A stretch of 64,000 bases of DNA from Limnochordaceae bacterium (lineage in GTDB: Bacteria > Bacillota > Limnochordia > Limnochordales > Geochordaceae), in NCBI GenBank assembly GCA_014896295.1, contig JADBKR010000008.1, positions 1 through 64,000 of the forward strand, in the 5' to 3' direction. Position numbers and translations under genes: made by a program. The notes beneath the pieces are model-generated. The model worked only from the letters and a program-made list of their open reading frames with translations. It was not told the origin of the DNA and made no database searches. How positions within the stretch are numbered: position 1 is the stretch's first letter; each line of letters starts with the position of its first letter. Positions 15,535 to 25,472 of the stretch are shown piece after piece.

Positions 15535-17948
15535 ATGAGCCAGATCTCCTGCCACGCCGGCCGGCTTCGGGCAGGGTTCGACGCGGCCACCGGGCAGCTT
15601 GCGTCGCTCGAGGACACTCAGACGGGCAGGCTGGTGAAGGCGCCGCGGCCGGAAGCGGGGGCTTCGACGGTCCAGGCCCCGCTGTTCCAGATCCGGATGC
15701 TCTCCGCATCCGCCCTCCGGGGCCGTCTACCGGCCGAGGTAGACCTTACCCTGGAGCCTGGGACCCTCGTAGAGGTGACGGGCAGCGAGAGGGTGGTGCG
15801 GCTGCCGGCACCCTTTCCGGGGTCTCTGAAGGGAGCCTTTCGCTGCGTTTTGCCGACGTGGTGGACAGCACGGGGCGCCGCTGGCCCGTCCGGACGACCA
15901 TCACGGTGACGCCCGCGGCGCTCCACCCCGACCTTGGTTGCGACCCGTCCGCTTCCGTATGGAAACTGCAACTCCACAACGGCACGGGGGACATGGCCAT
16001 CGTCGAGGTGCTCTTCCCGCTGCTACGGGGGCTCCTGTGGAGCCCTCCGGCCGGCGAGGACCGGCTGGTCTACCCCCACCACGCAGGCGAGAAGTGCAGC
16101 CGCCCCGCGGACACGTACCGTAGTGAGCGCTACCAGCGCTTCTCCCGGGCAGAGACGGTGCGGGAGGCCTCGGGCCGGTATGCCCGCGAGATTACGTACT
16201 GTGGGCTTGCATCGATGATGTGGATGGACTACTTCGACGACGCCGGAGGGCTTTACCTCGCCTCCGCCGACCCGGAATTCCTGCTGACCGGGCTCCGGGT
16301 GGAAGTGCACGTTCCGGCTGAGGCTGTCCCCCTCCGGTACGACGAGCCCCCGGCCACCCTCGGCCTCGGCCTGCGCAAGTTCCGGCCCGTGGCTCCCGGC
16401 GAGTCGTGGACGACGCCGCCGGCCCTGGTAGCGTTCCACGACGGCGACTGGCATTGGGGAGCGAGGCAGTACCGGGCGTGGTTCGACCGGGCAGGCATGC
16501 CCGACCTGGAACGCCTGGGCGGCTCGCCGCGGCCGCAGGACCTGGACCGGGAGGCAGCCATGCTCCCGTTCTACGAACTGCGCCGGGAAACCGGGGTGCT
16601 TCACCGTTTCGACGAGCTTCCCGCCATCTACGACCGCATCTCGGCTCGCTATCACGCCCGGCACTTCTTCATCGCCGGGTGGAACCGCAGCGGTTTCGAC
16701 AGCCAGTACCCGGAATACCACCCTGACATGGACCTGGGAAGCCCGATGGACCTCAAGCGCGTGGTGGATCACGTGGCGGCGCGTGGCGGCTTTACCACGT
16801 TTTACATCAACAGCCGCCTGTTCGACCGCAGCTCGTTCTTCCACCCGACCCTGGGCCGGGAGTGGGCCATCCAGGACGCCGACGGCAGCACGCACCAGGA
16901 GAAGTACGGGCCGGTCGAGTTTGACGTCTGTTGCCCCGCCCACCGGGGATGGCAGAAGCACCTGCTCGACTTCGCCGAGTGGATGGTCCGGGCGTACGGG
17001 GCCCGGGGCATCTACTACGACCAGCTCGGGTCGGCCACCCCGTGGGCATGCTACCACCCCGGCCACACGCATCAGGCCCGAGGCCACCCCGATACAGTGC
17101 ACAACGGGCTCTACAACCAGGGTTACGTGGCCCTCATCGAGGAGGCGTCACGCCGGCTGCGGGCGATCCGGCCCGACAGCTTCCTCATGATCGAGAACTG
17201 CGGCGACCTCTACAGCACCCGCGTCTGGGGCAGCCTGGTCTGGAACGGCACCCTTTACGACGAGTTCTTCAATCTGTTCAAATACACATTCCCAGAGGTT
17301 GTCCTGATTCAAATGATCCAGACCCGCTCAGGGGCACCCATCGAGGAGCAGGAGGCCCTCTTCCGGCGCGACCTCGACAGCGCGTGGCTTCTGGGGAGCG
17401 TCTTCTGGTTGCACGCCCCGCGCCTCGAAGCACCCCCTGGACTAACCCCGCGGCAGGTCACGCGAACCCTGCAGCAGGTCGATGCCATCCTGCCCCTGCG
17501 CCAAACCATCGCCCCCGTCCTGGCGCGCACCCGGTTCGTCGACACGGAGGGACTTTGGCTGGCCGCAAAGGTGGACGAGCCGCACCGGTTTGCCTCGCAC
17601 TGGGTCGGGAAGGACGAACACCTGGTGCTCCTGGTCCCCCGGGGCGCCGGGCGCAACGGCAATGGGCAGCCCGCGGTGGACTCCGTGGAAGTTCAACTGC
17701 AGCCCCATGGCAGCAGCGCCCACACCGGGGACGCTTCCGGGGAGCATGGAACCGGCCGCGCCCGTTCCTGGCGGGTGCACCGATACGTCGCAAGAGTGGG
17801 CGGGGCGCTGGAGCACTATGAGCTGTCGCTGCGGGCCACCCCCCACGGCCGGCTTTGCCTTGACCTGTGGGCCCCCAAGGGCAGCGGGGGTCCGAGCGTC
17901 ACGCCCGGCGACTGGGAGGCCTGGCACATGGAAGGTCAGAGGTCGTGA
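15535..17948 (+). CDS. DUF6259-like glycoside hydrolase (one frameshift)
   Basis: A large protein of about 800 codons with a beta-rich N-terminus and a TIM-barrel-like core: YHARHFFIAGWNRSGFDSQY, GGFTTFYINSRLF, then GARGIYYDQLGSA and FLMIENCGDLYS. The YYDQ and ENCGD loops are where clan GH-D-like enzymes hold catalytic acids. No signal peptide is seen, so it acts inside the cell, probably on an imported oligosaccharide. The frame changes near 15850 (SLKGAF before, LRFADVVDSTG after), with similarity continuing. Its stop overlaps the permease start. The exact substrate is unknown. Confidence 0.65.
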
Positions 17949-18888
17949 CGGTCTTTCCTGCGATCCGCCCCGCGCCGTCCTCACGGCGGCGTGTACCGGG
18001 CCGGCACCTCGCGGTGCGCGAGGCCTGGGAGGGCTACGCTTTCATCTCGCTGTGGATCGCGGGCTTCCTGGTCTTTTACGCCGGGCCCATGCTGGCCTCT
18101 CTCGGGCTCAGCTTCACGTCGTGGAATCTCCTGGGCTCCATCCGATGGGTCGGCCTCGACAACTATGCCCGCATGATCCGCGACCCACTCTTCTGGCAGT
18201 CTCTCAAGGTCACCACCCTCTACGCGCTCTTCGCCGTGCCGCTGGACCTGGCCGCGGCGCTGCTGCTCGCCATGCTGCTCAACCAGAAGCTTCGGGGCAT
18301 CGGCTGGTACCGGACGCTTTACTACATGCCCACCATCTTCCCTGCCGTGGTCACGGCGATACTGTGGCAGTGGATCTTCAACCCCGAGGTCGGGCTGATC
18401 AACGGCGCCCTGGGCCTGATCGGCATCAGGGGCCCATGTGGCTTGCCTCGCCCCGGTGGGCGCTTCCCGCCATGATACTGATGAGCCTGTGGACCATCGG
18501 GAGCGCCATGGTCATTTTCCTGGGTGGGCTCCAGGGCGTGCCGGTTCAACTCTACGAGGCGGCCTCCCTCGACGGTGCCGGCGACTGGAAGAAGTTCTGG
18601 ACGATCACCGTCCCGATGCTCTCGCCCACCATCTTCTTCAACCTCATCATCGGGATGATCGGAGCGTTCCAGGTCTTCACGTTGCCGTACATCATGACCC
18701 GAGGCGGGCCGCGCTATGCCACCTACTTCTACGTGCTGTACTTGTACGAATCGGCGTTCACGTATCACGAGATGGGCTACGCGAGCGCCCTGGCGTGGGG
18801 GCTGTTCATCATCGTGATCACGCTGACCGTCATCCAGTTCCGCCTTTCCCGGCGGTGGGTCTTCTACGCCGGAGGCGAGCGGGGATGA
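17945..18888 (+). CDS. Sugar ABC transporter permease, MalF type (one frameshift)
   Basis: An inner-membrane permease of the CUT1 class. The first part reads through spans such as AFISLWIAGFLVFYAGPML and RTLYYMPTIFPAVVTAILW up to GLIGIRGP, where a frameshift near 18432 (a GGGGCCC run) moves the rest to another frame (MWLASPRWALPAMILMSLW). The EAA loop (YEAASLDGAGDWKKFWTITV) is intact and contacts the ATPase. GTG 17945 overlaps the previous stop (GTGA). The full length of about 314 residues fits the family. No ATPase gene is present, so a shared MsmX-like ATPase is likely. Confidence 0.85.
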
Positions 18889-19730
18889 AGCGGGTGAAGG
18901 CCGCCTGGCTCAAGCCGCTCGCCGGCCACGTGGCGCTGCTGGCAGGCTCCGTCGTGGTGCTGGCCCCGGCCGCGTGGATGCTCTCCACGTCCCTCAAGGA
19001 CGTCAATCACCTGTTCGACTTCCCGCCCCAGTGGATTCCCGATCCAGTCCGATGGGACAATTATCCGAAGGCCCTGACCGCCATGCCCTTCGGCCGGTAC
19101 TTTCTCAACACCGTTTTCGTCACCGTGATGAGCGCCATCGGTTCGATCGGCTCGTCGCTTCTTATCGCATATGGGTTCGCGAGGTTGCGCTTCCCGGGCC
19201 GGGATCAGCTCTTCTTGCTGGTGCTGGCCACCATGATGCTGCCCTCCCAGGTGACGCTCATCCCCACGTTCGTCCTGTTTCGCTACCTGGGCTGGGTCGA
19301 CACGTACCTGCCGCTCTTCGTGCCGCTGTACTTCGGGCGGCCGTTCTTCATCTTCCTGCTGCGGGAGTTTTTCCTGACCGTGCCGCGCGACCTGGACGAG
19401 GCCGCCCGCATCGACGGGTGCGGTTCGTTCGCCATCCTGACGCGGATCCTGCTTCCCCAAATCAAGCCGGCGCTGGCGGCGCTCGCTATTTTCTCGTTCA
19501 TGTGGGCGTGGGACGACTTCATGCATCCCCTCATTTACATCAACTCGGCCCGGAAGTGGACACTCACGCTCGCGCTCAACGGTTTCATGTCGCCGCTCGA
19601 ACCCGGCGAGCCGGTCACCCACCTCCTCATGGCCGCGTCCGTCGTCGTCGCGCTGCCGCCGATGGTCGTCTTCTTCATGGCGCAGCGCTACTTCATTGAA
19701 GGCGTGGTGGTATCGGGGCTGAAGGGGTAG
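18885..19730 (+). CDS. Sugar ABC transporter permease, MalG type
   Basis: The second CUT1 permease, 281 residues, with six likely spans (first LLAGSVVVLAPAAWMLSTSL). The EAA loop LDEAARIDGCGSFAILTRIL is present. It overlaps the MalF-type gene by four bases and pairs with it to form the translocation channel. Intact. Confidence 0.92.
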   Translation: MKRVKAAWLKPLAGHVALLAGSVVVLAPAAWMLSTSLKDVNHLFDFPPQWIPDPVRWDNYPKALTAMPFGRYFLNTVFVTVMSAIGSIGSSLLIAYGFARLRFPGRDQLFLLVLATMMLPSQVTLIPTFVLFRYLGWVDTYLPLFVPLYFGRPFFIFLLREFFLTVPRDLDEAARIDGCGSFAILTRILLPQIKPALAALAIFSFMWAWDDFMHPLIYINSARKWTLTLALNGFMSPLEPGEPVTHLLMAASVVVALPPMVVFFMAQRYFIEGVVVSGLKG

Positions 19731-19805
19731 CGCAGTGGGGATTCGTCGCCGGTTGAGACGTGTCGGAGTTGAGGCGCGCCCGTCGGAAAAGGAGGCGAGC
19801 TGGGA

Positions 19806-21120
19806 ATGACTTTCCAATGGACATCCCTGCCGAAGCGGTCGCTTTCGGCAGCGCTGGCACTGTCGCTGGTATTGGCGTTGGGCGTGGGGCTGGGGCTCGT
19901 GGCGACCAAGGCCGCAGGCTGCCTCGTCGCCTGTCACGATCACGTTCACCTACTGGGGCACCCCTCAGATGGACGAGGCATTCCGGAAACTGGTGGACAA
20001 CTTCGAGCGGAGCCATCCCGGTATCAAGGTAGAACTTGTCCGCATCCCCAGCAAGTACTACGACAAGCTGATGACCATGATCGCCGGCAGAACGGCTCCG
20101 GACGTGGCGATGCTGGCCTTCGACAAGGTACCGCAGTTCGTGGAGGCAGGAGCGCTCCAGCCGATCGATGAGTTCGTTGCAAAGTCGGGCTATCCGAAGC
20201 ACGACCTCTTCCCCGTGGTGGTCGAGGGCTTCTCGTACAAGGGCAAGCTTTACGGGCTTCCCCGGAGCTTCTCACCCTTCGTGATGTTCTACAACAAGAA
20301 GATTTTCCGGGAGCGGGGCCTGGTCGCATCAAGCGACTGGACGTGGTCGGAGTTCCTGGAGGTGGCGAAGAAGGCCACCACATTCAAGCCGGGCGGGCCG
20401 TGGGGGTTTGCCGGGAACACCGAAGAAGACGGCGTGTTTTATCCAGAGTGGCTCTTCCCGTTCATCTGGCAGAACGGCGGAGACGTGGTGGACGGCAAGC
20501 GCCTGGTGAGCCGGCTCATGGAGCCCGAGGCGAAGGAAGCGATGGCATTCTACGTAGACCTCTTCCAGAAGCACAAGGTGGCTCCGACCTCGGTCCAGGC
20601 GCAGACGTACGGTGGGTCGGACGCGCTGTTCCTGTCGGGCCGCGCGGCCATGATTATGGAGTCGTACGTGCTGGTGGGCTCGGCTCGCAGCCAGGCAGCG
20701 CTGGAGTTCGACGTGGTCGAGCTACCGCACCAAAGGCAGCGGGCGTCCGTCGCGTTCCCCATCGGCTACGTCATCCCGGCGGCCACCCAGCACCCGCAGG
20801 AGGCATGGGAGTTCCTGGCGTACCTCGGTGGCCCCGAGGGGCAGAAAATCGTGCCCGAGCTGGGGCTCGGCGTACCGGGTCTCATGTCAGTGGGGCAGAC
20901 GGATCTGTTCCTCCAGCCGGGCAAGCAACCGGAGCATGCGGCGGTCTTCCTGGAACAGTCGAAGACCGCGAAGCTGCTGCCGGCCCGGGTGCCGAAGTTC
21001 TCGCAGTGGTACGAGGCGTGGCGGCAGGAACTCTCCACGGTGATGTCGGGCGCCGAGAGCCTGGAGTCGGCGCTGCCGCGGATGGACGCCGCCATCAACA
21101 AGGTGCTGCAGGAGCGCTAA
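19806..21120 (+). CDS. Extracellular sugar-binding protein (one frameshift)
   Basis: The solute receptor of the ABC importer. From ATG 19806 comes a signal peptide (LPKRSLSAALALSLVLALG), then the frame shifts near 19920; the mature part continues in another frame (SSPVTITFTYWGTPQMDEAF, then VELVRIPSKYYDKLMTMIAG and PDVAMLAFDKVPQFVEAGAL) to TAA 21120. The two-lobe family 1 binding-protein layout is clear and the length, about 437 residues, is normal. If the shift is real the protein would lose its export signal; a sequence error is more likely. A Cys near the signal end is not in a good lipobox. Confidence 0.85.
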
Positions 21121-21220
21121 CCGGGCTGGTCCCTTCCTCTTCGGGCCGGCCGGGGCGACCTGGGGGCGCCGGCGAGTATCGGTCCCGGCGCCCTCCTCAT
21201 ACGGGAAGGGCATCGATAGC

Positions 21221-22024
21221 ATGGTGCGGATCGCGCTGCTCACAGACATCCACAACGGGCCCGACAGGCCGACACGGCCCGGGCGCGTCGTACCGGGCTT
21301 GCTCCGGCGCTTCGTGGACGAGATGAACGAGCGGGTGCGGCCGGATGCGGTGATCGACCTCGGCGATCGGATCGATAACGAGACCCCACAGGCGGACGCG
21401 GCGCACGCCTCCGAGGTAGCCTTGATCCTGGGAGAGCTTCGGGCCCCGGTGCTGCACGTGCGGGGCAACCACGACGTGCCGGATGGCCTGCCGGAAAACC
21501 CGCTGGCGGAAACGCAGGCCGTCGCCCCGGCGCGCCGGCCCGGGGCCGTCAAGCTGGGCGATGTGACCTTCCTCGTGCTGAACACCAGCGACCCCGCGCT
21601 GGGCGGTGTCGGCGGGTCGGTGTCGCCGGAGCAGCTCCGGACGTTCGAACGGCTCCTTGACGAATCGACAGGGCCTGTGGTCATCCTCGCCCACCATCCT
21701 CTCGACGATCACAGCATCGAAGGCAACCCGCTGTTCGCCCCCTTCCCGAGCTGGGCCTTCACCCGCGAGCGGGAAGCCCTGCGATCCGTCATCGAACGCA
21801 GCGCCCGGGTGGTGGCCGTCTTCACCGGGCACGTGCACTGGGGAAGTGTCCGCCTCGTCAACACCATCCCCTACGTGTCGGTACCCTCTTTCCTCGAACG
21901 CTGGCACGAAAGCGGCGCTGCCCCGGGGGCCTACGCGGTCGCGACGCTCGGCCCGGGGCCCAGGCTGCGCGTGGACTTCCGCTCCCTCGAGGCGGGCATG
22001 GTCGTCAGCTTCCAGCACGGTTGA
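21221..22024 (+). CDS. Calcineurin-like metallophosphoesterase
   Basis: A binuclear-metal phosphoesterase of 267 residues with all motifs: LLTDIHNG, DLGDRID, VRGNHDVPDG, ILAHHPL and TGHVHWG. No signal peptide is seen. It follows the sugar transporter operon by 100 bases and may belong to it; a substrate such as a phosphodiester released from the imported glycan is possible but unproven. Confidence 0.85.
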   Translation: MVRIALLTDIHNGPDRPTRPGRVVPGLLRRFVDEMNERVRPDAVIDLGDRIDNETPQADAAHASEVALILGELRAPVLHVRGNHDVPDGLPENPLAETQAVAPARRPGAVKLGDVTFLVLNTSDPALGGVGGSVSPEQLRTFERLLDESTGPVVILAHHPLDDHSIEGNPLFAPFPSWAFTREREALRSVIERSARVVAVFTGHVHWGSVRLVNTIPYVSVPSFLERWHESGAAPGAYAVATLGPGPRLRVDFRSLEAGMVVSFQHG

Positions 22025-22038
22025 GCGCCGTTCAAGCG

Positions 22039-23235
22039 TCATGACCGCGGCTCATCCCCGGGCATGGCAAGCTCCGGCTCGGTACCGGCGTACCGGTTGG
22101 CATCGAGATGCAGGCTCGGCCATTCCATCATGGCCCGCAGCTCTTTGCCTCGAGGCAGGCCGGCCTGGCCCGCGATACGGGCCTCGACGCGGGCCGCCTC
22201 TTCGAGGATGGCCGCCACGTCCAGTCCCAGGTAGGACGGGGCATAGCGAGCAAGGCGCTCTCGAGCCTTGCGGAGTTGGTGCAAGACTCCGGAGGGGTTG
22301 CCCCGCTGCGCGTGGACGAATGCGCTGGCATAAAGGATGAGGCCGCGGTAGAAGTCGCTACGGGTGCGGCGCCACTCCGGCTCCAGCGCCTCGTGGGCGT
22401 GCCAGTAGCGGCGGGTGTTGAAAAGGTCGACGAACGTCACGAGGGCCTCCGGCCACGCCGGGTCGACGACGAACTCCCGGGGTGACTCCCAGTCGAAGGA
22501 TCCATCGACCCCCGTGCAGCGCAGGACGACCCTCCTGGCCGCCTCGATACGGGAAGCAAGGTCCGGTGCGCCGTGGAAGGCTCTCAGGAGTTGGAGCAAC
22601 GCCGGATCGATCTCGCAGGTGCGCGTCGCGAGCTCTTTGTCTCGGGGCTCCCATCGTCCCGCGACTGCGCACCGGTAGCGCAGCGCCCCATCGACGGCTC
22701 GCGCCGCGAGTAACAGCGACGACACCGGGTCCGTACTCTGCGAGTCGATGGCGTCCTCCAGGAGGCTCGCAGCCATGTATCGCATCCTGACGGCCTCTTC
22801 GGGCCCGAGCGGCGGGGGGCCGGCATCGAGCATGGCCCTCGCCTGCTCCCGCAAAGCCCTGGCTTCTCGACCTGCCTCGACCATGGCAAATCCGGTGGCG
22901 ATCATGTGGGCCGTCGAAGGCCGCCGCCTCCTGCGCTCCTCTTCGAAGGTGCGGCGAATCTGGGACGGCGGGTTGAAGAAGATCTCGACGGGTACGCCGT
23001 TCAAGCGCACCTGCACGCGCTGGCGCCAGCGGTGGTCGTGGACGACGAAGAGGTCGAGATCGCTCAGAGGCCCCCCTTCTCCGCGTACCACACTGCCCGC
23101 CGCGTACAGCGCCAGCAGGTGCTCGATGCCGCCCACCCGCTCGAGGATCAGCCGGACTGCCGATTGGAGGGCCCCGTCGAAGGGCGGCCCGAGCGCAGGC
23201 CATTGCAGCTTCCCGGCCCTCTCGGACGATACCAT
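22039..23235 (-). CDS. Nucleotidyltransferase fused to DUF309
   Basis: A 398-residue protein with two parts. Residues about 30-110 form a minimal nucleotidyltransferase (LYAAGSVVRGEGGPLSDLDL: GS followed by DxD). The middle is helical. Residues about 265-345 match DUF309: NTRRYWHAHEALEPEWRR, then DFYRGLILYASAFVHAQRG and LHQLRKARERL. DUF309 is usually a stand-alone protein of unknown function in Bacillota and archaea. The fusion suggests that DUF309 works with nucleotide transfer or binds a target of it. ATG 23235 has a strong GGAAGGAGAGG. The gene converges with the metallophosphoesterase. Confidence 0.75.
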   Translation of the reverse strand: MVSSERAGKLQWPALGPPFDGALQSAVRLILERVGGIEHLLALYAAGSVVRGEGGPLSDLDLFVVHDHRWRQRVQVRLNGVPVEIFFNPPSQIRRTFEEERRRRRPSTAHMIATGFAMVEAGREARALREQARAMLDAGPPPLGPEEAVRMRYMAASLLEDAIDSQSTDPVSSLLLAARAVDGALRYRCAVAGRWEPRDKELATRTCEIDPALLQLLRAFHGAPDLASRIEAARRVVLRCTGVDGSFDWESPREFVVDPAWPEALVTFVDLFNTRRYWHAHEALEPEWRRTRSDFYRGLILYASAFVHAQRGNPSGVLHQLRKARERLARYAPSYLGLDVAAILEEAARVEARIAGQAGLPRGKELRAMMEWPSLHLDANRYAGTEPELAMPGDEPRS

Positions 23236-23417
23236 CCGACCTCTCCTTCCCAGAGCCTGCGACCGATCCCGGCGCCCACCACAGGAAAACCGTTAGCAGT
23301 GCGGAATATTTCGCTGTCCGGTCGGCTCCCTGCAGAACCGGCCGGCGCGCTCGGCAGTGTCCTGCGGGCGCCAGGCTCTCGAGGCTCGATTTTGAGCTCC
23401 ACACCCGGGGGTCGAGG

Positions 23418-25472
23418 ATGACCGCGATGCTGCGATCCCGGCGTGCGAACGCCACCATGGCCGTCCTGCGCCAGCCTGCGTACCGGCGGGTATGGCTCGC
23501 GCAGGTCGTCTCGCAGTTTGGAGATGCGCTCACCGAGATTGCCCTGATTTACTACGTGGCGACCCTCTCCCGAGATCCGCTGCTCATCAGCCTCGTGATC
23601 TTCGCGATGCTCCTACCCACGGCCCTGGTGGGGCCCTTCGCAGGGGTGGTCGCCGACCGCAGTTCGCAGCGGCGCATCATGATCCTGGCCGACCTCGCCC
23701 GGATGGTCGTGGTGGCCGCGATGGTCCCGGCCGCCCTGGCAGGGCATCTCCCCCTGTTGTTGGGTCTGGTCTTTCTGGAGGGGGTGGGCACGTCCTTCTT
23801 CGGGCCTGCCCGGGCCGCCATCATCCCAAAGGTGGTCGGAGCAGAGCACGTCGCCGAGGCGATCAGCGTGAGCCAGGCGACCACCGCGATCATCGGCGTG
23901 CTGGGCCCGGCCGCCGGGGGCGTGCTGCTCGGGCTGACCCAGCCGGTCTACGCCTTCGTCATCGACATGGCCACGTTCGCCGTGTCCGCGCTCCTGCTGG
24001 CCTCCGTGCAGGTGGCCCCTGTAACACTGGCCCCCACTGCAGGGGCGGGCGCCGGCTACTTCCAGGCGTTGCGCACGGGGTTGCGTACCTTGGGCCACAA
24101 CTCCCGGCTTACTTTCCTTCTGGGGATCCTCGTCTTCTTCTCGCTCATCTTCGGTGTGGTCAACACCACGTTCAACGCGGTTTTGCTCCAGGAGTTCCGC
24201 CTCGGACCGGGCGCTTTCGGAGGGATCCAGGCATCCAACGGGGTCGGTGCCGTTCTGGGCTCCGTGCTCGCCCCGCTGGCGATTCGACTGTTGGGCGGCA
24301 CGGTGATGCTGCTCTCCGGCACCGGCCTTCTCGGCCTCGTGATCGCTTCGGTGGGCCTGGTGGGGCAGATGGTGGCCGGCGGCTACGCGTGGGCAACGTA
24401 CCCCTGGGCGCTGATGCTCGGCGCCGCTACCGCAGCGGTCAGCGTCGCCTCCTCCACCCTCGTCATGACCCTGACCCCTGCGCAGGTGCTGGGCCGCATC
24501 GCAGCCCTCATGCAGGCCGGCACCAACGCGGCCAACATCGCGGGCATCCTGGCGGGAGGCGGCATTGCGGCCGCCCTGGGAAGCCTTCGCACGACCGTCG
24601 GCGCCGGCCTCGCGACGGCGGTGATGGCTCTGCTATCGCTGGCTGCCTCGGGCTTCCGCGCCCTGCGGCAGCAAGAAGCGCAACTGCGTGCCACCCAGCC
24701 CGAGGGCCAGGCGGCGGGTCACGTGGCGGAGGCCGGGGATGCGGCCACCGTGGCCGTCGCTGCCAGCCTCAGGGGCGTTCCGATGAGGGAGGCCATGGTC
24801 GTGAGGGAGGCCGTGCAGTGGCAATGGTTCGCCTCGGCATGGTCCGTGCGCGTCCTGGCGCTCCTCGAAAAACACCCGGCCACGCCGAGAGAGCTGGCCA
24901 GCCAGCTCCAGGCGCCCGAACCGGTCGTGGAACGCCATCTGGCCGGGCTGGCCCGGGCCGGGCTGGTCGCAGCGAGCGGCCCTGGAGGAGCCTACCGCCT
25001 GGTCGCCCGCGACGTCCGGGTGACCCCCGACGCGGTGGGCGGCCCGGAGGGCATGGAGCGGATGATCGCCCGGTTCGTCCAGCCGGGAGTCGACCAGCTG
25101 CGGCAGATGATGCACGCCATCCCTCCGGAGCTGAAGGGCCAGGCACTGGCCCGGTGGCTCGCCGACCACGGCTATCTGCTGCGGTTTTCCGCCCAGGTCC
25201 TGTACATGTCTCGCAAGCAGTGGGAGCGGCTCTCCGAGCAGCTGGAACGGTCGCTCGTCGAGCTTTCCCGATATGGCGGGGCAGGCGGGGACGATGCGGA
25301 AGACAAGGCTCCGAACGGCCCAGAGGAGGCGTTCGTCTTCACGCTCCTGAGCTTCCGCCTGCCCGACGAACGCCTGGCCGAGGAGGTCGCGCCGGAAGTC
25401 ACCCGGGCCCCGACCGGCCGGCCCGAACCCGATCAGGCGCACCCGAGCCAGTCGCACAGGATGCCGGCGTAA
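23418..25472 (+). CDS. MFS transporter fused to a C-terminal ArsR-like helix-turn-helix
   Basis: A 684-residue fusion. Residues 1-415 form an MFS exporter of the macrolide-efflux (MFS_3) type: WLAQVVSQFGDALTEIALIY, VGPFAGVVADRSSQRRIMIL and about 12 spans. After a linker, residues about 465-525 form a winged helix (WSVRVLALLEKHPATPRELA, VVERHLAGLARAGLVAAS), followed by an acidic helical tail (MHAIPPELKGQALARWLADH). Drug pumps are often encoded beside an ArsR or MarR regulator; here both sit in one chain, which would place a DNA-binding domain at the membrane. The stop overlaps the convergent M20 gene by 40 bases. Confidence 0.8.
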   Translation: MTAMLRSRRANATMAVLRQPAYRRVWLAQVVSQFGDALTEIALIYYVATLSRDPLLISLVIFAMLLPTALVGPFAGVVADRSSQRRIMILADLARMVVVAAMVPAALAGHLPLLLGLVFLEGVGTSFFGPARAAIIPKVVGAEHVAEAISVSQATTAIIGVLGPAAGGVLLGLTQPVYAFVIDMATFAVSALLLASVQVAPVTLAPTAGAGAGYFQALRTGLRTLGHNSRLTFLLGILVFFSLIFGVVNTTFNAVLLQEFRLGPGAFGGIQASNGVGAVLGSVLAPLAIRLLGGTVMLLSGTGLLGLVIASVGLVGQMVAGGYAWATYPWALMLGAATAAVSVASSTLVMTLTPAQVLGRIAALMQAGTNAANIAGILAGGGIAAALGSLRTTVGAGLATAVMALLSLAASGFRALRQQEAQLRATQPEGQAAGHVAEAGDAATVAVAASLRGVPMREAMVVREAVQWQWFASAWSVRVLALLEKHPATPRELASQLQAPEPVVERHLAGLARAGLVAASGPGGAYRLVARDVRVTPDAVGGPEGMERMIARFVQPGVDQLRQMMHAIPPELKGQALARWLADHGYLLRFSAQVLYMSRKQWERLSEQLERSLVELSRYGGAGGDDAEDKAPNGPEEAFVFTLLSFRLPDERLAEEVAPEVTRAPTGRPEPDQAHPSQSHRMPA

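Noticed and set aside
12850-22024. The whole catabolic operon as pseudogenes
   Set aside because: Three genes have one frameshift each, but the others are intact and similarity continues across every shift, so I kept them as coding genes with likely sequence errors.
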